Below, one piece after another: positions 26,118 through 35,064 of a stretch of DNA of 64,000 nt. Position 1 is the stretch's first letter, and every line of letters begins with the position of its first letter. The position numbers and the translations under genes are program-made. The DNA comes from Rhodothermus bifroesti (lineage in GTDB: Bacteria; Bacteroidota; Rhodothermia; Rhodothermales; Rhodothermaceae), in the NCBI RefSeq assembly GCF_017908595.1, contig NZ_JAGKTL010000001.1, forward strand, positions 558,001 through 622,000, read 5' to 3'. A model generated the notes under the pieces. That model saw only the letters and a list, made by a program, of their open reading frames with translations. It had not been told where the DNA came from and ran no database searches.

Positions 26118-28565
26118 TTAGCGCTTTAGGTAGAGCGTTAGGGTGACCGGGTGATGGGCTTTCAGTTGGAGTTGCGCTTCGGTTGGGGTTTGGAGGGGGA
26201 GGGGTGTCCCATCAGCTAGCGTTAGGGCTTCAAGGCCTCGGCGCACGCGTAACGTAAGCGACTGGTCTTTTCTAGCGTTTAGGGTTACTTCAAGACGCCG
26301 TGCAGGGAGATCCCAGTGCAGTCGGTCTATTTGCAGCTGGGTGCGTGCTTGTGCGCCACGCAACGTGCCACGAGGTAGCCGTTCGTCTATGGCCGGCAAG
26401 AGCTCCAGCAGTCCTGGCCGGCTGTAGATCAGCATCTCAATCACAATGGCTGGGAGGCTGTTGATTAGGTCGGCGTTGTAGACGTTGCCTGGGTAGTGGA
26501 GCGAAAACAAGCTCGGCAGGAGGTATCCGTTGCGTAGCAGGTCGCGCAAGCTGCGGTAGGCTAGCTCTGGGTCTTTAAGGCGAGCGCCGATGAGGGCCAA
26601 GTGCACCAGGCCATGGGCTGAGTCGTTTTCGTGGCCCCGTAGGTAAGCTGCGTTGCGGGCAGCTGCAAACAGCTCGGGCGTTGCTTCAGGGGTGATTTCA
26701 TGTCCGGGCCAGACCGGATAGAGGTGGGATAGATGCCGGTGATTGTAGTGGTCGGTTAGGCCCTCATGAGCCCATTCCTTGAGTGCTCCGTCTTCATTAA
26801 TCAGGTAGGGAGGCAGTTGGCGGAGCAGGGCCTTCCAAGAGGGTAGGTTTTCGGTTTCCAGGCCTCGGGTTTCGCACAAGGCGATGAGTGTTGAAAGCAC
26901 CTCGCGACAAACGGCAATGTCCATGGTCGCGTTGATGCTGCCCGGTGTATCGAGGTTTCCTGGGTGGTTTTCTGGGGAGTAAGAGGGGACAAAGACCACG
27001 TGGCCTGCGGTGTCGGTGACGGTTAGAAAATCTTTATAGAAGTGAGCGATTTCTTTGAGGTAGGGCAGTAAGTGCTGGTGCACGTAGGTTTCGTCGCCGT
27101 AAACGTCCACGTATTCGTGCATCGGATGGGCGAGCCAGCCGGCGCCTGCTGTCCAGAAATGCAGCGGATAGTCTGCATTGAAGTGGGTGTGCCAGCCGCA
27201 GCGACCATCGGTCCGAGACCCCGAAAGCACGCCACCGCAGCCGTAAAGTTGGCGGGCATTGTCGCGCCAGTCGTCCAGCAGCCCTTCAATGAGTCGGGTA
27301 AAACTAGCGACGGCTTCGGGTAGTGCACCGATATTGGCAGCGGCCATCTGCAGGTTTAAGTTGGCGTCGAGCGTGAAGTCGCCTGACCACGGCGGTCGCC
27401 ATTCGCCTGTCCAGAGCGCAACCAGGTTGGGAGGCCAGTGGCCGCAGGAGCTTATCAGCACATAGCGGCCCATGTCGAAGAGCTTTTCCAGCAGCGCGGG
27501 AAGGATGTGGTCTTGGGCCTGCTGTTTGGCTAAGAGTGTTTCGCTGCTTTGTTGGCGATCTTCGCCCCCTTCAAGGTCTAAGGCCATGCGGTGAAACAGG
27601 CTGCCGTGGGCTGCGGCATGTGGGGCAAGCAGGGTTTCGTAGTCTGCAGGTAGGGTCGCCAACGCGGCGCGTTCGGCTTCTCGTCGTGGGGTAGCCGCGT
27701 TATCGAGCGGCCACACGCGAGCCAGCAAGAGCACCCGTTGTGCTCCTTGGATGAGCAGGCGGCCGTTTTGGAGGGTTTGCGTGCCACCTGTAGGCACAAC
27801 GCGCACCAGCCCTTCGTAGCCGCGGTGCGTGTGCACGTAGGCACACCGGTAGTACAGCCAGCCGGGTTCAGCAGTGATTTCGGGGGGATGGTAGCCCTCG
27901 CGTTGCTCTGGGGGTCGCAGGTCCTGCACTTCCAAGTGCATGGAGACCAGCGGAAGCACCCCGGTTTCGGCCGCCAGCTCAAGGACCACCACACCATCGG
28001 TGCGTGAGACGAACGCCCGGCGGGTGTAGACGCCGGTCTCGGTTTGCCAAAAAACGCCGATCTCTCCGGTGTCGAAAGCCGTGCGTCGCAGGTAGTCCAG
28101 TGGTGTTGCTGGCGGCATTTCCATCACAAGCGCAAAGGCAGGATGGTAGGGGTCCGTCCAGAGCATCCCTGGCCAGCCTTCGCGCTGCGCCATTTCTAGG
28201 GAGTAATGCACGGCCTCGCGATAGCGTCCTTCCAGCAAAAGTGCACGGATGTGCGGCAGATAGGGGGCTAAGTGGGGTGGCGGTACGCGCTCATCGCGGA
28301 GCGGCTCGTAGAGCAGTTCATGGTTGAAGATGATGCGTTCTCGGAAAGGATCGCCGTAGACCAGGATGCCCAGCGTGCCGTTGCCAGCCACGAGCGCTTC
28401 TTCCCAGCGTGTGGCTGGACGCAGACTGTACATGCCTCGTTGAGGTATTCGGGCGCTCACAAAAGGCGAACGTGCAACAGCGGCTTCGCCGAACGTCTGC
28501 CGAAACCAGAATGGCCCAGCTGCCAGCGCCAACCCTGTGCATTTTAGAAAATCTCGGCGATCCAT
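26118..28565 (-). CDS. Tat-exported GH95-like glycoside hydrolase
   Basis: An 815-residue periplasmic glycosidase of the GH95 type (alpha-L-fucosidase/galactosidase relatives). The N-terminus RRDFLK plus a hydrophobic stretch is a Tat signal. GH95 landmarks appear in order: WEEALVAGNGTLGILVYGDP, the Asn-x-Asn pair in LDANLNLQM, FVPSYSPEN, MDIAVCREVL, KEW before HRHLSHLYPVWPGHEI, and the C-terminal LLELLPAI beta domain. The region usually reading GDGGTGWS is replaced by ENDSAHGL, so the active site is divergent and the specificity is uncertain. The gene is monocistronic, and no neighbouring fucose genes are seen. Confidence 0.8.
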   Translation of the reverse strand: MDRRDFLKCTGLALAAGPFWFRQTFGEAAVARSPFVSARIPQRGMYSLRPATRWEEALVAGNGTLGILVYGDPFRERIIFNHELLYEPLRDERVPPPHLAPYLPHIRALLLEGRYREAVHYSLEMAQREGWPGMLWTDPYHPAFALVMEMPPATPLDYLRRTAFDTGEIGVFWQTETGVYTRRAFVSRTDGVVVLELAAETGVLPLVSMHLEVQDLRPPEQREGYHPPEITAEPGWLYYRCAYVHTHRGYEGLVRVVPTGGTQTLQNGRLLIQGAQRVLLLARVWPLDNAATPRREAERAALATLPADYETLLAPHAAAHGSLFHRMALDLEGGEDRQQSSETLLAKQQAQDHILPALLEKLFDMGRYVLISSCGHWPPNLVALWTGEWRPPWSGDFTLDANLNLQMAAANIGALPEAVASFTRLIEGLLDDWRDNARQLYGCGGVLSGSRTDGRCGWHTHFNADYPLHFWTAGAGWLAHPMHEYVDVYGDETYVHQHLLPYLKEIAHFYKDFLTVTDTAGHVVFVPSYSPENHPGNLDTPGSINATMDIAVCREVLSTLIALCETRGLETENLPSWKALLRQLPPYLINEDGALKEWAHEGLTDHYNHRHLSHLYPVWPGHEITPEATPELFAAARNAAYLRGHENDSAHGLVHLALIGARLKDPELAYRSLRDLLRNGYLLPSLFSLHYPGNVYNADLINSLPAIVIEMLIYSRPGLLELLPAIDERLPRGTLRGAQARTQLQIDRLHWDLPARRLEVTLNARKDQSLTLRVRRGLEALTLADGTPLPLQTPTEAQLQLKAHHPVTLTLYLKR

Positions 28566-28585
28566 GCGTTTTTAGGACTTAGCAT

Positions 28586-28626
28586 AAAACAAAACCGGAC
28601 CGTCTTTTCGAAAAGACACGGTCCGG
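28586..28626 (-). terminator. Terminator after the aldo/keto reductase gene
   Basis: A long hairpin, CCGGACCGTGTCTTTT paired with AAAAGACGGTCCGG (one bulged base), is followed on the minus strand by TTTTGTTTT. It lies 17 bases downstream of the aldo/keto reductase stop codon and just upstream of the GH95 gene, separating the two minus-strand units. Confidence 0.85.
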
Positions 28627-28642
28627 CTTGCTGCACCCTATT

Positions 28643-29647
28643 TTACCGCTCACGCCAGTTGATTTCAGGTTCGGGTTTATTGGCGAGGATGGTTTCAATG
28701 CGCTCCAGAACGTCTGGGGTCAGGCGGGCAGCTACTTCCAAGGCTTGCATATTTTGCTGCACTTGCTCGGGTCGCGAAGCCCCAGTGATGACGGTGCTTA
28801 CGTTGGGGTTCTTTAGGCACCAAGCAATGGCTAGCTGCGCCATGGTACACCCCAGGGCTTCAGCAATGGGCATAAGCTGCCGCACTTTTTCGCGTTGTTG
28901 CTTCCCCTCCTCGCTTTCCAGCCGTTTGCGCAACCACTCGTAGCCCGGAAGCGCCATACGGCTACCAGCTGGAATGCCGTCGTTGTACTTGCCTGTCAGT
29001 ATACCACTGGCCAGTGGACTCCAGGTTGTTAGCCCTAGGCCATAGTCTCGGTACAAGGGCACATATTCGCGCTCAACGCGCGCCCGGTGAAACATGTTGT
29101 ATTGGGGCTGTTCCATCGTGGGCGGAATGAGGTGTTCACGGCGCGCAAACTCGTAGGCATACCGAAGCTGTTCGGCACTCCACTCACTGGTGCCCCAGTA
29201 AAGGGCCCAGCCCTGATCCAGTACGTAGTTCATTGCCCATACGGTCTCTTCGATTGGCGTCTCGGGATCGGGACGGTGGCAGAAGATTAAGTCGACGTAG
29301 TCGAGCTGTAGCCGTTCAAGGGCTGCCTTGGTGCCTTCAATGATATGTTTGCGCGAAAGACCCACATCATTAGGTCCCTTGCCGCCCCAGAAGATCTTCG
29401 TGGAAATGACCAAGTCCGAACGTTTCCAGCCAGAGCGCTTGAGGATGTTCCCCATCATGATCTCGGCTTTGCCTCCGGCGTAGGCTTCAGCATTGTCAAA
29501 AAAATTCACCCCGGCTTCGTAGGCAGCGTGCATGCAGGCTTCGGCCAGTCCCTCATCGATTTGGTCGCCAAAGGTTACCCAAGCACCGTAGGACAAAGCC
29601 GACACTTTTAGCCCAGAGCGTCCTAGATGTCGATATTCCATAGCCAT
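28643..29647 (-). CDS. Aldo/keto reductase (AKR, voltage-gated K-channel beta-like)
   Basis: An NADP(H)-dependent oxidoreductase of 334 residues. It starts [21 protein letters not shown] and shows the AKR tetrad in context: Asp and Tyr in [11 protein letters not shown], Lys in VISTKIFW, His in LIFCHRPDP. The cofactor-binding region near the C-terminus is [16 protein letters not shown]. It is closest in pattern to the AKR6 (Kv-beta/YghZ) group, which reduces varied carbonyls including methylglyoxal. It is a single gene with a strong terminator; the physiological substrate is unknown. Confidence 0.92.
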   Translation of the reverse strand: MAMEYRHLGRSGLKVSALSYGAWVTFGDQIDEGLAEACMHAAYEAGVNFFDNAEAYAGGKAEIMMGNILKRSGWKRSDLVISTKIFWGGKGPNDVGLSRKHIIEGTKAALERLQLDYVDLIFCHRPDPETPIEETVWAMNYVLDQGWALYWGTSEWSAEQLRYAYEFARREHLIPPTMEQPQYNMFHRARVEREYVPLYRDYGLGLTTWSPLASGILTGKYNDGIPAGSRMALPGYEWLRKRLESEEGKQQREKVRQLMPIAEALGCTMAQLAIAWCLKNPNVSTVITGASRPEQVQQNMQALEVAARLTPDVLERIETILANKPEPEINWRER

Positions 29648-29712
29648 ACGTACAACGAAAGGTTAAGTGAACCTAGGGAAGATGGTCTTGAAGTTTGCAA
29701 CAGGTAGCGTAT

Positions 29713-30624
29713 TTACGCAACCTGTAGTTTCGGCAAGGGGCTGTTTGTAACGGTAAGTTCAAGAAGCGTACGTAGCGTTTGGAGCAAACGGTAGCGAATA
29801 GGCTGTGCTTCGCGTGCAAACTGGGCTTGGCGCTCGCGGTACTGATGCCGCCCTTGGGGAGTTTCGATGGGGATTGGCTCTAGGCCGTAGGCGCGCAAGT
29901 CGTAAGGGCTGGCCTGCATATCCAGCACCCGGATGCGGTAGGCCAGAAGGAAGGCATCGGCGATCAGGTCGCTACCTACCCAGGGGTAGAATTTGTAGGC
30001 CCAGCGGTAAAGATCCATATTCGCATGCAAGCAGCCCGGTTGTTCCAGTGCAAGCATGGTGTCTCGGGTAGGCTGAAATCGATTGCGCGGGCGGGCGGCC
30101 TCGGTGAAAAAACGAAAAGCCTCGAAGTGGGTACAAGCTATAGGCCTTGATTCCACAAAAGCGTCCAGTGCGTCTGGAGTCATGCGGAGTGGAACGTGTG
30201 CATGGCGTGGGCGGTCGGCTCGGTAAAGCATTGCCCACTCATGCAGGCCATAGCAGCCCAAGTGTGGAGGGCGCGCGGCGGTTTGTTCCAGCAATGCCAC
30301 CACCCATTGTAGGGAAGGCACGCGATGGGCTGGAAAGCGGCTGGGATCTACTGTTACCCCTTTGGTAGTTTCTACAAAGTCCGGATCTGCTAGCCATTTG
30401 CGGGCTTCGCGACCTTGTACGGCTATGCCAAGCCCTGGCCGCCAGCGCAAAAGCCGACTGGGTCGAAATGTGTAGTACTCAAAAAGGAAGTCGACCACCG
30501 GATGCTTGGCGCCGCGCCGCCGCGCTTGCAGATAAGGCTCGAGCAGGGGCCGCAAGCGAGCTGCATGCGCCGCAGCCCGCTGCCGCGCTTCGGCTTCGGT
30601 AAGAATGGTGTGGATGTAGCGCAT
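29713..30624 (-). CDS. Uncharacterised protein of a family often labelled 3-methyladenine DNA glycosylase
   Basis: A 303-residue soluble protein. Features include LTEAEARQRAAAHAARL at the start, then KHPVVDFLFEYYTFRPSRLLRWRPGLG, GCYGLHEWAMLYR, RPIACTHFEAFRFFTEAARPRN, CLHANMDLYRWAYKFYPW and a terminal alpha-helical region. I associate this pattern with a family common in actinobacteria that databases often call 3-methyladenine DNA glycosylase. I see no helix-hairpin-helix or AAG-type catalytic motif, so that label should not be trusted. The ATG at 30624 follows GGGGGACC. Confidence 0.6.
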   Translation of the reverse strand: MRYIHTILTEAEARQRAAAHAARLRPLLEPYLQARRRGAKHPVVDFLFEYYTFRPSRLLRWRPGLGIAVQGREARKWLADPDFVETTKGVTVDPSRFPAHRVPSLQWVVALLEQTAARPPHLGCYGLHEWAMLYRADRPRHAHVPLRMTPDALDAFVESRPIACTHFEAFRFFTEAARPRNRFQPTRDTMLALEQPGCLHANMDLYRWAYKFYPWVGSDLIADAFLLAYRIRVLDMQASPYDLRAYGLEPIPIETPQGRHQYRERQAQFAREAQPIRYRLLQTLRTLLELTVTNSPLPKLQVA

Positions 30625-30743
30625 GGGGTCCCCCAAAATCGCGGTGGTACAATGCACAAGCTTTCCTGCGCGTTCCGCGAATCCGAACGCCTGGCTTTGC
30701 GTTGCTTAAAGCAGCCTTGCCTTGTGCTAAAGGTATGCTCCAG

Positions 30744-30920
30744 ATGCGCCGCTTTGCACGCGCCTTACTGCTTTCGGTGATCACCACCAGCCTGCTGGCC
30801 TGGATAGTGCATTGGCTCCGACGAGGAATACCAGCACGGCGGACTTTCACGGTGGATGCCGATCGGCTTTTGCCCGAGGTGCAACAGCGACTACTAGATG
30901 AACTTGATCGGCTTCTCTAA
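30744..30920 (+). CDS. Small single-pass membrane protein (hypothetical)
   Basis: A 58-residue product starting at ATG 30744, nine bases after AAAGG. The N-terminus is basic (MRRFAR) and is followed by one hydrophobic helix (ALLLSVITTSLLAWIVHWL), a basic turn and an amphipathic acidic/leucine tail (DADRLLPEVQQRLLDELDRLL). The topology is plausible for a small inner-membrane protein. No family is recognised. It ends just upstream of the M16 protease promoter. Confidence 0.5.
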   Translation: MRRFARALLLSVITTSLLAWIVHWLRRGIPARRTFTVDADRLLPEVQQRLLDELDRLL

Positions 30921-30930
30921 TCGGAAGCGC

Positions 30931-30960
30931 TTGCAATTGGTGGGTCAATTATTAACTTTG
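30931..30960 (+). promoter_or_regulatory. Bacteroidota-type promoter of the M16 protease gene
   Basis: TTG at 30931-30933 and TAACTTTG at 30953-30960 are separated by exactly 19 bases, matching the Bacteroidota consensus of a -33 TTG and a -7 TAnnTTTG. Transcription should start near 30967, giving a leader of about 67 bases before the protease ATG. Confidence 0.7.
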
Positions 30961-30981
30961 AGTTGTAGTAGGGCTACAACT
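30961..30981 (+). promoter_or_regulatory. Inverted repeat at the predicted transcription start of the M16 protease gene
   Basis: AGTTGTAG and CTACAACT form a perfect 8-bp inverted repeat with a 5-base spacer, directly abutting the -7 element and spanning the predicted start site. It could be a repressor operator or a stabilising 5' hairpin in the mRNA. Confidence 0.45.
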
Positions 30982-31033
30982 TAGCGGCCTATTGCCACGT
31001 ATGCTGCAACACCCACTTAGCCTGTAAGAAGCT

Positions 31034-33805
31034 ATGCGTCAGCGAAAATCCCTTGTCATTGTGCTGGGGCTGCTGTTTTGCAGCCCATTGCTCGCTTTTG
31101 GGCAGGCGACGTCAGATAACCCTGCACTGCCCGTTGAAATCCCTTACCAGAAGTTTGTGCTCGATAATGGGTTAACGCTCATTGTCAGTGAAGACCATAA
31201 GGCCCCCATTGTAGCTGTTAACATCTGGTATCATGTGGGCTCAAAGAACGAAAAGCCTGGCCGTACAGGTTTTGCCCACCTGTTCGAACACCTGATGTTC
31301 AATGGGTCCGAGCACTTCAATGATGATTGGTTTCAAGCTCTAGAGCGCGTAGGCGCTACTGATCTGAACGGCACGACAAACCGTGACCGGACAAACTACT
31401 TTCAGAATGTACCGGTCAATGCCCTTGACCTGGTACTGTGGCTTGAGTCGGATCGCATGGGGCACTTGCTTGGGGCTATCGACCAAGCCAAGCTCGACGA
31501 ACAACGGGGCGTGGTGCAAAACGAAAAACGCCAGGGAGAAAACCAGCCCTATGGCAAGGTCTGGAGTCTGATTGCACAGCATACCTATCCCGAAGGGCAT
31601 CCTTACTCCTGGCCAGTGATCGGTTACATGGAAGACCTAGACGCGGCCACGCTCGAAGATGTGCATGAATGGTTCAAGACCTACTATGGTCCCAACAACG
31701 CTACTATTGTTATTGCTGGTGCTATTGATGCCCAGACGGCTCTGGAGAAGGTAAAGCAATATTTTGGCGCCATTCCACCGGGGCCACCGCTGGCGAAACC
31801 CAAAGCTTGGGTGGCTAAGCGTACAGGCGAGCAGCGCCTAACCATGGAAGATCGCGTCCCACAAGCTCGCCTCTACAAGGTTTGGAATGTGCCCGAGTGG
31901 GGCAACCCGGAACGGGATTACCTCGAGCTAGCTGCAAATGTGCTTGCGGGTAGCAAAACGTCGCGCCTTTACCGCCGTCTGGTCTACACCGACCAAATAG
32001 CCACAGATGTAAATGCGTTTGTGTCTACTGGCGAAATTGGCAGCCAGTTCATCATTGTTGCCACTGCAAAGCCGAACGTGCCCCTCCCTCAGGTAGAGCA
32101 AGCTGTCGATGAAGAGCTGGCGCGCTTTCTTCAGGAAGGTCCCACACCTGAGGAATTGGATCGGGTGAAAACAGACTACATTGCTAGCTTTGTGCGTGGC
32201 GTAGAACGCATTGGGGGCTTTGGTGGCAAAAGCGACATCCTGGCTCAATATGAGGTCTATGGTGGCGACCCTGGGCTGTACAAAGTGACCTTGCAGCGCA
32301 TGCAGCAGGCCACAACGGCTCAGGTGCTTGCCGCTGCGCAGGCCTGGCTGAGCGATGGCGTCTTTGTGCTGGAAGTGCATCCTTATCCCCAGCTTCGGGC
32401 TACGGGCCAGGATGTTGATCGTTCGCGGCTGCCAGACGTAGGCACGCCTCCAGTAGCCGTTTTTCCTGAAGTGCAGCAGGCTACACTGTCGAACGGTTTG
32501 AGGGTACTTCTTGTCGAGCGCCACGCCATCCCGGTGGTCAACTTTCGGCTTTTGCTGGATGCGGGCTATGCCGCCGACCAGTTTGCACACCCCGGTACGG
32601 CCATGCTGGCCATGAACATGCTCGATGAAGGAACCACGACGCGTTCGGCGCTAGAGATCAGTGATGCACTAGACCGACTGGGTGCCCGTCTAAGTACCGG
32701 CTCGGATCTGGACGTTTCGTACGTCTCTTTCTCTGCATTACGCGATCGGCTAGATCCGTCCCTGGAACTGTTTGCCGATGTGGTGTTGAACCCTGCCTTC
32801 CCCGAAGCCGACTTTCAGCGGCTGAAGCAACAACAACTCATCGCCATCCAGCGGGAAAAAGTTACGCCTATGCAGATGGCCTTACGCGTCTTCCCGCGTT
32901 TGCTCTATGGCGAAGGGCATGCTTATGGGCTGCCGTTGACCGGCTCGGGTACGGAGGCCTCTGTTGCCCAAATCACCCGTGAGGATTTGGTGCGTTTCCA
33001 CCAGACCTGGTTTAAACCCAACCATGCCACGCTGGTGGTTGTGGGTGCTATCTCGATGGAAGAGCTCTTGCCCAGGCTGGAACGCCTGTTTGCGGGTTGG
33101 AAATCTGGAGACATTCCTAGCAAAAACATTCGTGAGGTAACACACAAAGAGGCCTCGGTGGTCTACCTTATTGATCGTCCTGGATCCGAGCAGTCCATTA
33201 TCTTTGCTGGGCACGTAGCCCCTCCCGAAGCCAACCCGCACAAGCTGGCCATCGAGGTAATGAACACGATTTTAGGCGGCACCTTTACCTCACGGATTAA
33301 CATGAACCTGCGGGAGGATAAAGGCTGGTCCTATGGGTCCCGCAGCATGCTGATGAGCGCCCGTGGCCCCAGGCCGTTTATCGTCTATGCACCTGTGCAA
33401 ACCGATAAGACGGCTCCGGCCATGATGGAAATCAAAAAAGAGCTTGAAGGCATCGTAAACGGCCAAAAGCCTATTTCTCTGGAAGAGCTCGACAAGGTGC
33501 AGCGTAACTTAACGCTGCGCTTGCCTGGTCGCTGGGAAACGGCCAATGCGATTTTGAATGACCTGAGCTACGTGGTTCAGTTTGGATTGCCGCTGGACTA
33601 CTGGCGCAGCTATCCAGAAGCCGTGCGTTCCCTTAGCCTGGCTGACGTATCCAGTGCCGCCAGTACTGTGCTGCACCCTGACCGGCTGGTGTGGGTGGTG
33701 GTAGGCGACCGTAGCCGTATTGAAGGCGAAATCCGTCAGCTTGGCTTCGGTCCCGTTCACGTTATTGATACCGAAGGCAACCTGCTGGCTGTACGCCCCG
33801 AATAA
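31034..33805 (+). CDS. Secreted M16-family zinc metalloprotease (fused two-domain)
   Basis: A periplasmic or exported pitrilysin-type protease of 923 residues. The signal peptide ends at LLAFGQA. The inverted zinc motif HLFEH (82-86) with a downstream Glu (NEKRQGENQPYG) marks the active N-terminal half. The C-terminal half (from about 480, LSNGLRVLLVERHAIPVV) lacks the HxxEH motif and is the structural partner, as in pepsin-sized two-half M16 proteins. Conserved GGTFTSRINMNLREDKGWSYG is near the end. It degrades peptides in the cell envelope. It has its own promoter and no nearby partner. Confidence 0.93.
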   Translation: MRQRKSLVIVLGLLFCSPLLAFGQATSDNPALPVEIPYQKFVLDNGLTLIVSEDHKAPIVAVNIWYHVGSKNEKPGRTGFAHLFEHLMFNGSEHFNDDWFQALERVGATDLNGTTNRDRTNYFQNVPVNALDLVLWLESDRMGHLLGAIDQAKLDEQRGVVQNEKRQGENQPYGKVWSLIAQHTYPEGHPYSWPVIGYMEDLDAATLEDVHEWFKTYYGPNNATIVIAGAIDAQTALEKVKQYFGAIPPGPPLAKPKAWVAKRTGEQRLTMEDRVPQARLYKVWNVPEWGNPERDYLELAANVLAGSKTSRLYRRLVYTDQIATDVNAFVSTGEIGSQFIIVATAKPNVPLPQVEQAVDEELARFLQEGPTPEELDRVKTDYIASFVRGVERIGGFGGKSDILAQYEVYGGDPGLYKVTLQRMQQATTAQVLAAAQAWLSDGVFVLEVHPYPQLRATGQDVDRSRLPDVGTPPVAVFPEVQQATLSNGLRVLLVERHAIPVVNFRLLLDAGYAADQFAHPGTAMLAMNMLDEGTTTRSALEISDALDRLGARLSTGSDLDVSYVSFSALRDRLDPSLELFADVVLNPAFPEADFQRLKQQQLIAIQREKVTPMQMALRVFPRLLYGEGHAYGLPLTGSGTEASVAQITREDLVRFHQTWFKPNHATLVVVGAISMEELLPRLERLFAGWKSGDIPSKNIREVTHKEASVVYLIDRPGSEQSIIFAGHVAPPEANPHKLAIEVMNTILGGTFTSRINMNLREDKGWSYGSRSMLMSARGPRPFIVYAPVQTDKTAPAMMEIKKELEGIVNGQKPISLEELDKVQRNLTLRLPGRWETANAILNDLSYVVQFGLPLDYWRSYPEAVRSLSLADVSSAASTVLHPDRLVWVVVGDRSRIEGEIRQLGFGPVHVIDTEGNLLAVRPE

Positions 33806-33875
33806 AACCGGGCACCCGATAGCCGAAGTCGAGTAAAACAAAAAGATAAAAAAATCACTCTAGCCTGCGTGTGCC

Positions 33876-34652
33876 ATGTCGCTTTGGGTTCGATTCAAAC
33901 GCTGGGTGCGTTCGCTCTTTGGTGGCGCTATTGCTGCTTTAGAAGATCCACGCCTGATTTTAGAGCAAAACATTCGGGAGCTGAACGATCAGGTCCCGAA
34001 GATGAATGAAAACATTGCCACGGTGAAAGCAAACGTGCTGCTTTTACAAAAAGAAGTACGGCGCAATGAACAAGAAGTCGGGCAGCTGGTGGCCCGTATC
34101 AAGGCAGCTATTCAAGCCGGCCGCGACGACATTGCCCAGCAGTACGCCGTTCAGCTCGAACGAACCCGAGAAACGCTGGCACGCACCAAAGAGCAGCTTC
34201 AGTATGCCGAAGCGGCTTATGAAAAAGCCCTCCAGGTGAAGCAGGCCTTTTTACGCGAAAAAGAACGCAAAATTCAGGAAGCCAAAGAGGCACTGCGGGC
34301 GCACGAACGGGCCAAATGGCAGGCCAAAGTGGCCGATGCGCTGGAGCAGTTTGAAGTTGGCGGGCTAGACCAGACGCATGAAGAGATGATTCAACGGCTG
34401 CGCGAAGAAACGGCCCGAAGCGAAGCGCGGCTAGAACTGGCACTCGATAGCGTGGACCTGGAAGCCCTGAAGATCGAAAAGGATGCGGAGGCCCTACGAG
34501 CGGCAGAGCTAGTACGGCAGTTTAAGCTTGAAATGGGGCTACTTGAGCCAGAACCCCGGCCGGCACTGGAAGCCCCTGCACCGGAGAAAACAGTAGAACC
34601 TGCTCGCGAAGGCGAGGAAACCAAAACAATAGGTCGGCAGCGAACACGCTGA
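33876..34652 (+). CDS. PspA/IM30-family membrane-stress protein
   Basis: A 258-residue ESCRT-III-like protein that binds and protects membranes. It has the PspA amphipathic start (FKRWVRSLFGGAIAALEDP) and the typical LILEQNIRELNDQVPKMNENIATVKAN. A long charged coiled coil covers residues about 30-210, with EARLELALDS near 190, followed by a low-complexity Pro/Glu tail with APAPEKT. It is the first gene of a three-gene cassette; the next ORF starts five bases later and shares sequence elements with it. No phage-shock pspBC or pspF regulators are seen. Confidence 0.9.
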   Translation: MSLWVRFKRWVRSLFGGAIAALEDPRLILEQNIRELNDQVPKMNENIATVKANVLLLQKEVRRNEQEVGQLVARIKAAIQAGRDDIAQQYAVQLERTRETLARTKEQLQYAEAAYEKALQVKQAFLREKERKIQEAKEALRAHERAKWQAKVADALEQFEVGGLDQTHEEMIQRLREETARSEARLELALDSVDLEALKIEKDAEALRAAELVRQFKLEMGLLEPEPRPALEAPAPEKTVEPAREGEETKTIGRQRTR

Positions 34653-34657
34653 AGGCT

Positions 34658-35050
34658 ATGGATGCGGAATCCTACCAGCGGCTTAAGGAGGCCGAAAAAG
34701 AACACTTGCGCGCGCTGCGTCGCTTAAAGGAAGCCGTTCGGTTACTTAAGCGGCGCAGTGCGCTAGATCAGGCGCTTGAACGCTTGACCACCCAAACGCA
34801 GGCGGCACTGGAGGCCCATGCTGAAGCACTTGAGCGACTAAAGCTGGAGACGGCGTATCAAGAAGCCCGTCTGGAGCTAGCGCTCGAGCATCGTACGCCA
34901 TCGCCCACGGTGCTGTCCGATACGACCCAACCCCCTCTTCGGGTACAGGACGTACGCGAGCCGCGGCCGTGCGACCCTGAGACGGAGACCGCGGCCCAAG
35001 CGCCCGTTCCTGAAAAAACGTTGGGACGGTTTCGCCCAGCCGGAGCCTAA
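34658..35050 (+). CDS. Coiled-coil protein of the PspA cassette (unknown)
   Basis: A 130-residue protein, helical and highly charged (LKEAEKEHLRALRRLKEAVRLLKRR, then LTTQTQAALEAHAEALERLKL). It has no family I can name. Two segments echo the upstream PspA: the motif EARLELAL and a closing Pro-rich tail with APVPEKT. This suggests duplication of part of the pspA C-terminus or co-evolution of partners. It is five bases from pspA and 14 bases from the next gene, so cotranslation is likely. It may modulate PspA assembly. Confidence 0.7.
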   Translation: MDAESYQRLKEAEKEHLRALRRLKEAVRLLKRRSALDQALERLTTQTQAALEAHAEALERLKLETAYQEARLELALEHRTPSPTVLSDTTQPPLRVQDVREPRPCDPETETAAQAPVPEKTLGRFRPAGA

Positions 35051-35064
35051 CAGATACAGCTGGC

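Noticed and set aside
31928-32590. 220-residue minus-strand frame inside the M16 protease
   Set aside because: It is a shadow of a 923-residue protease gene with complete family motifs and has no independent evidence.
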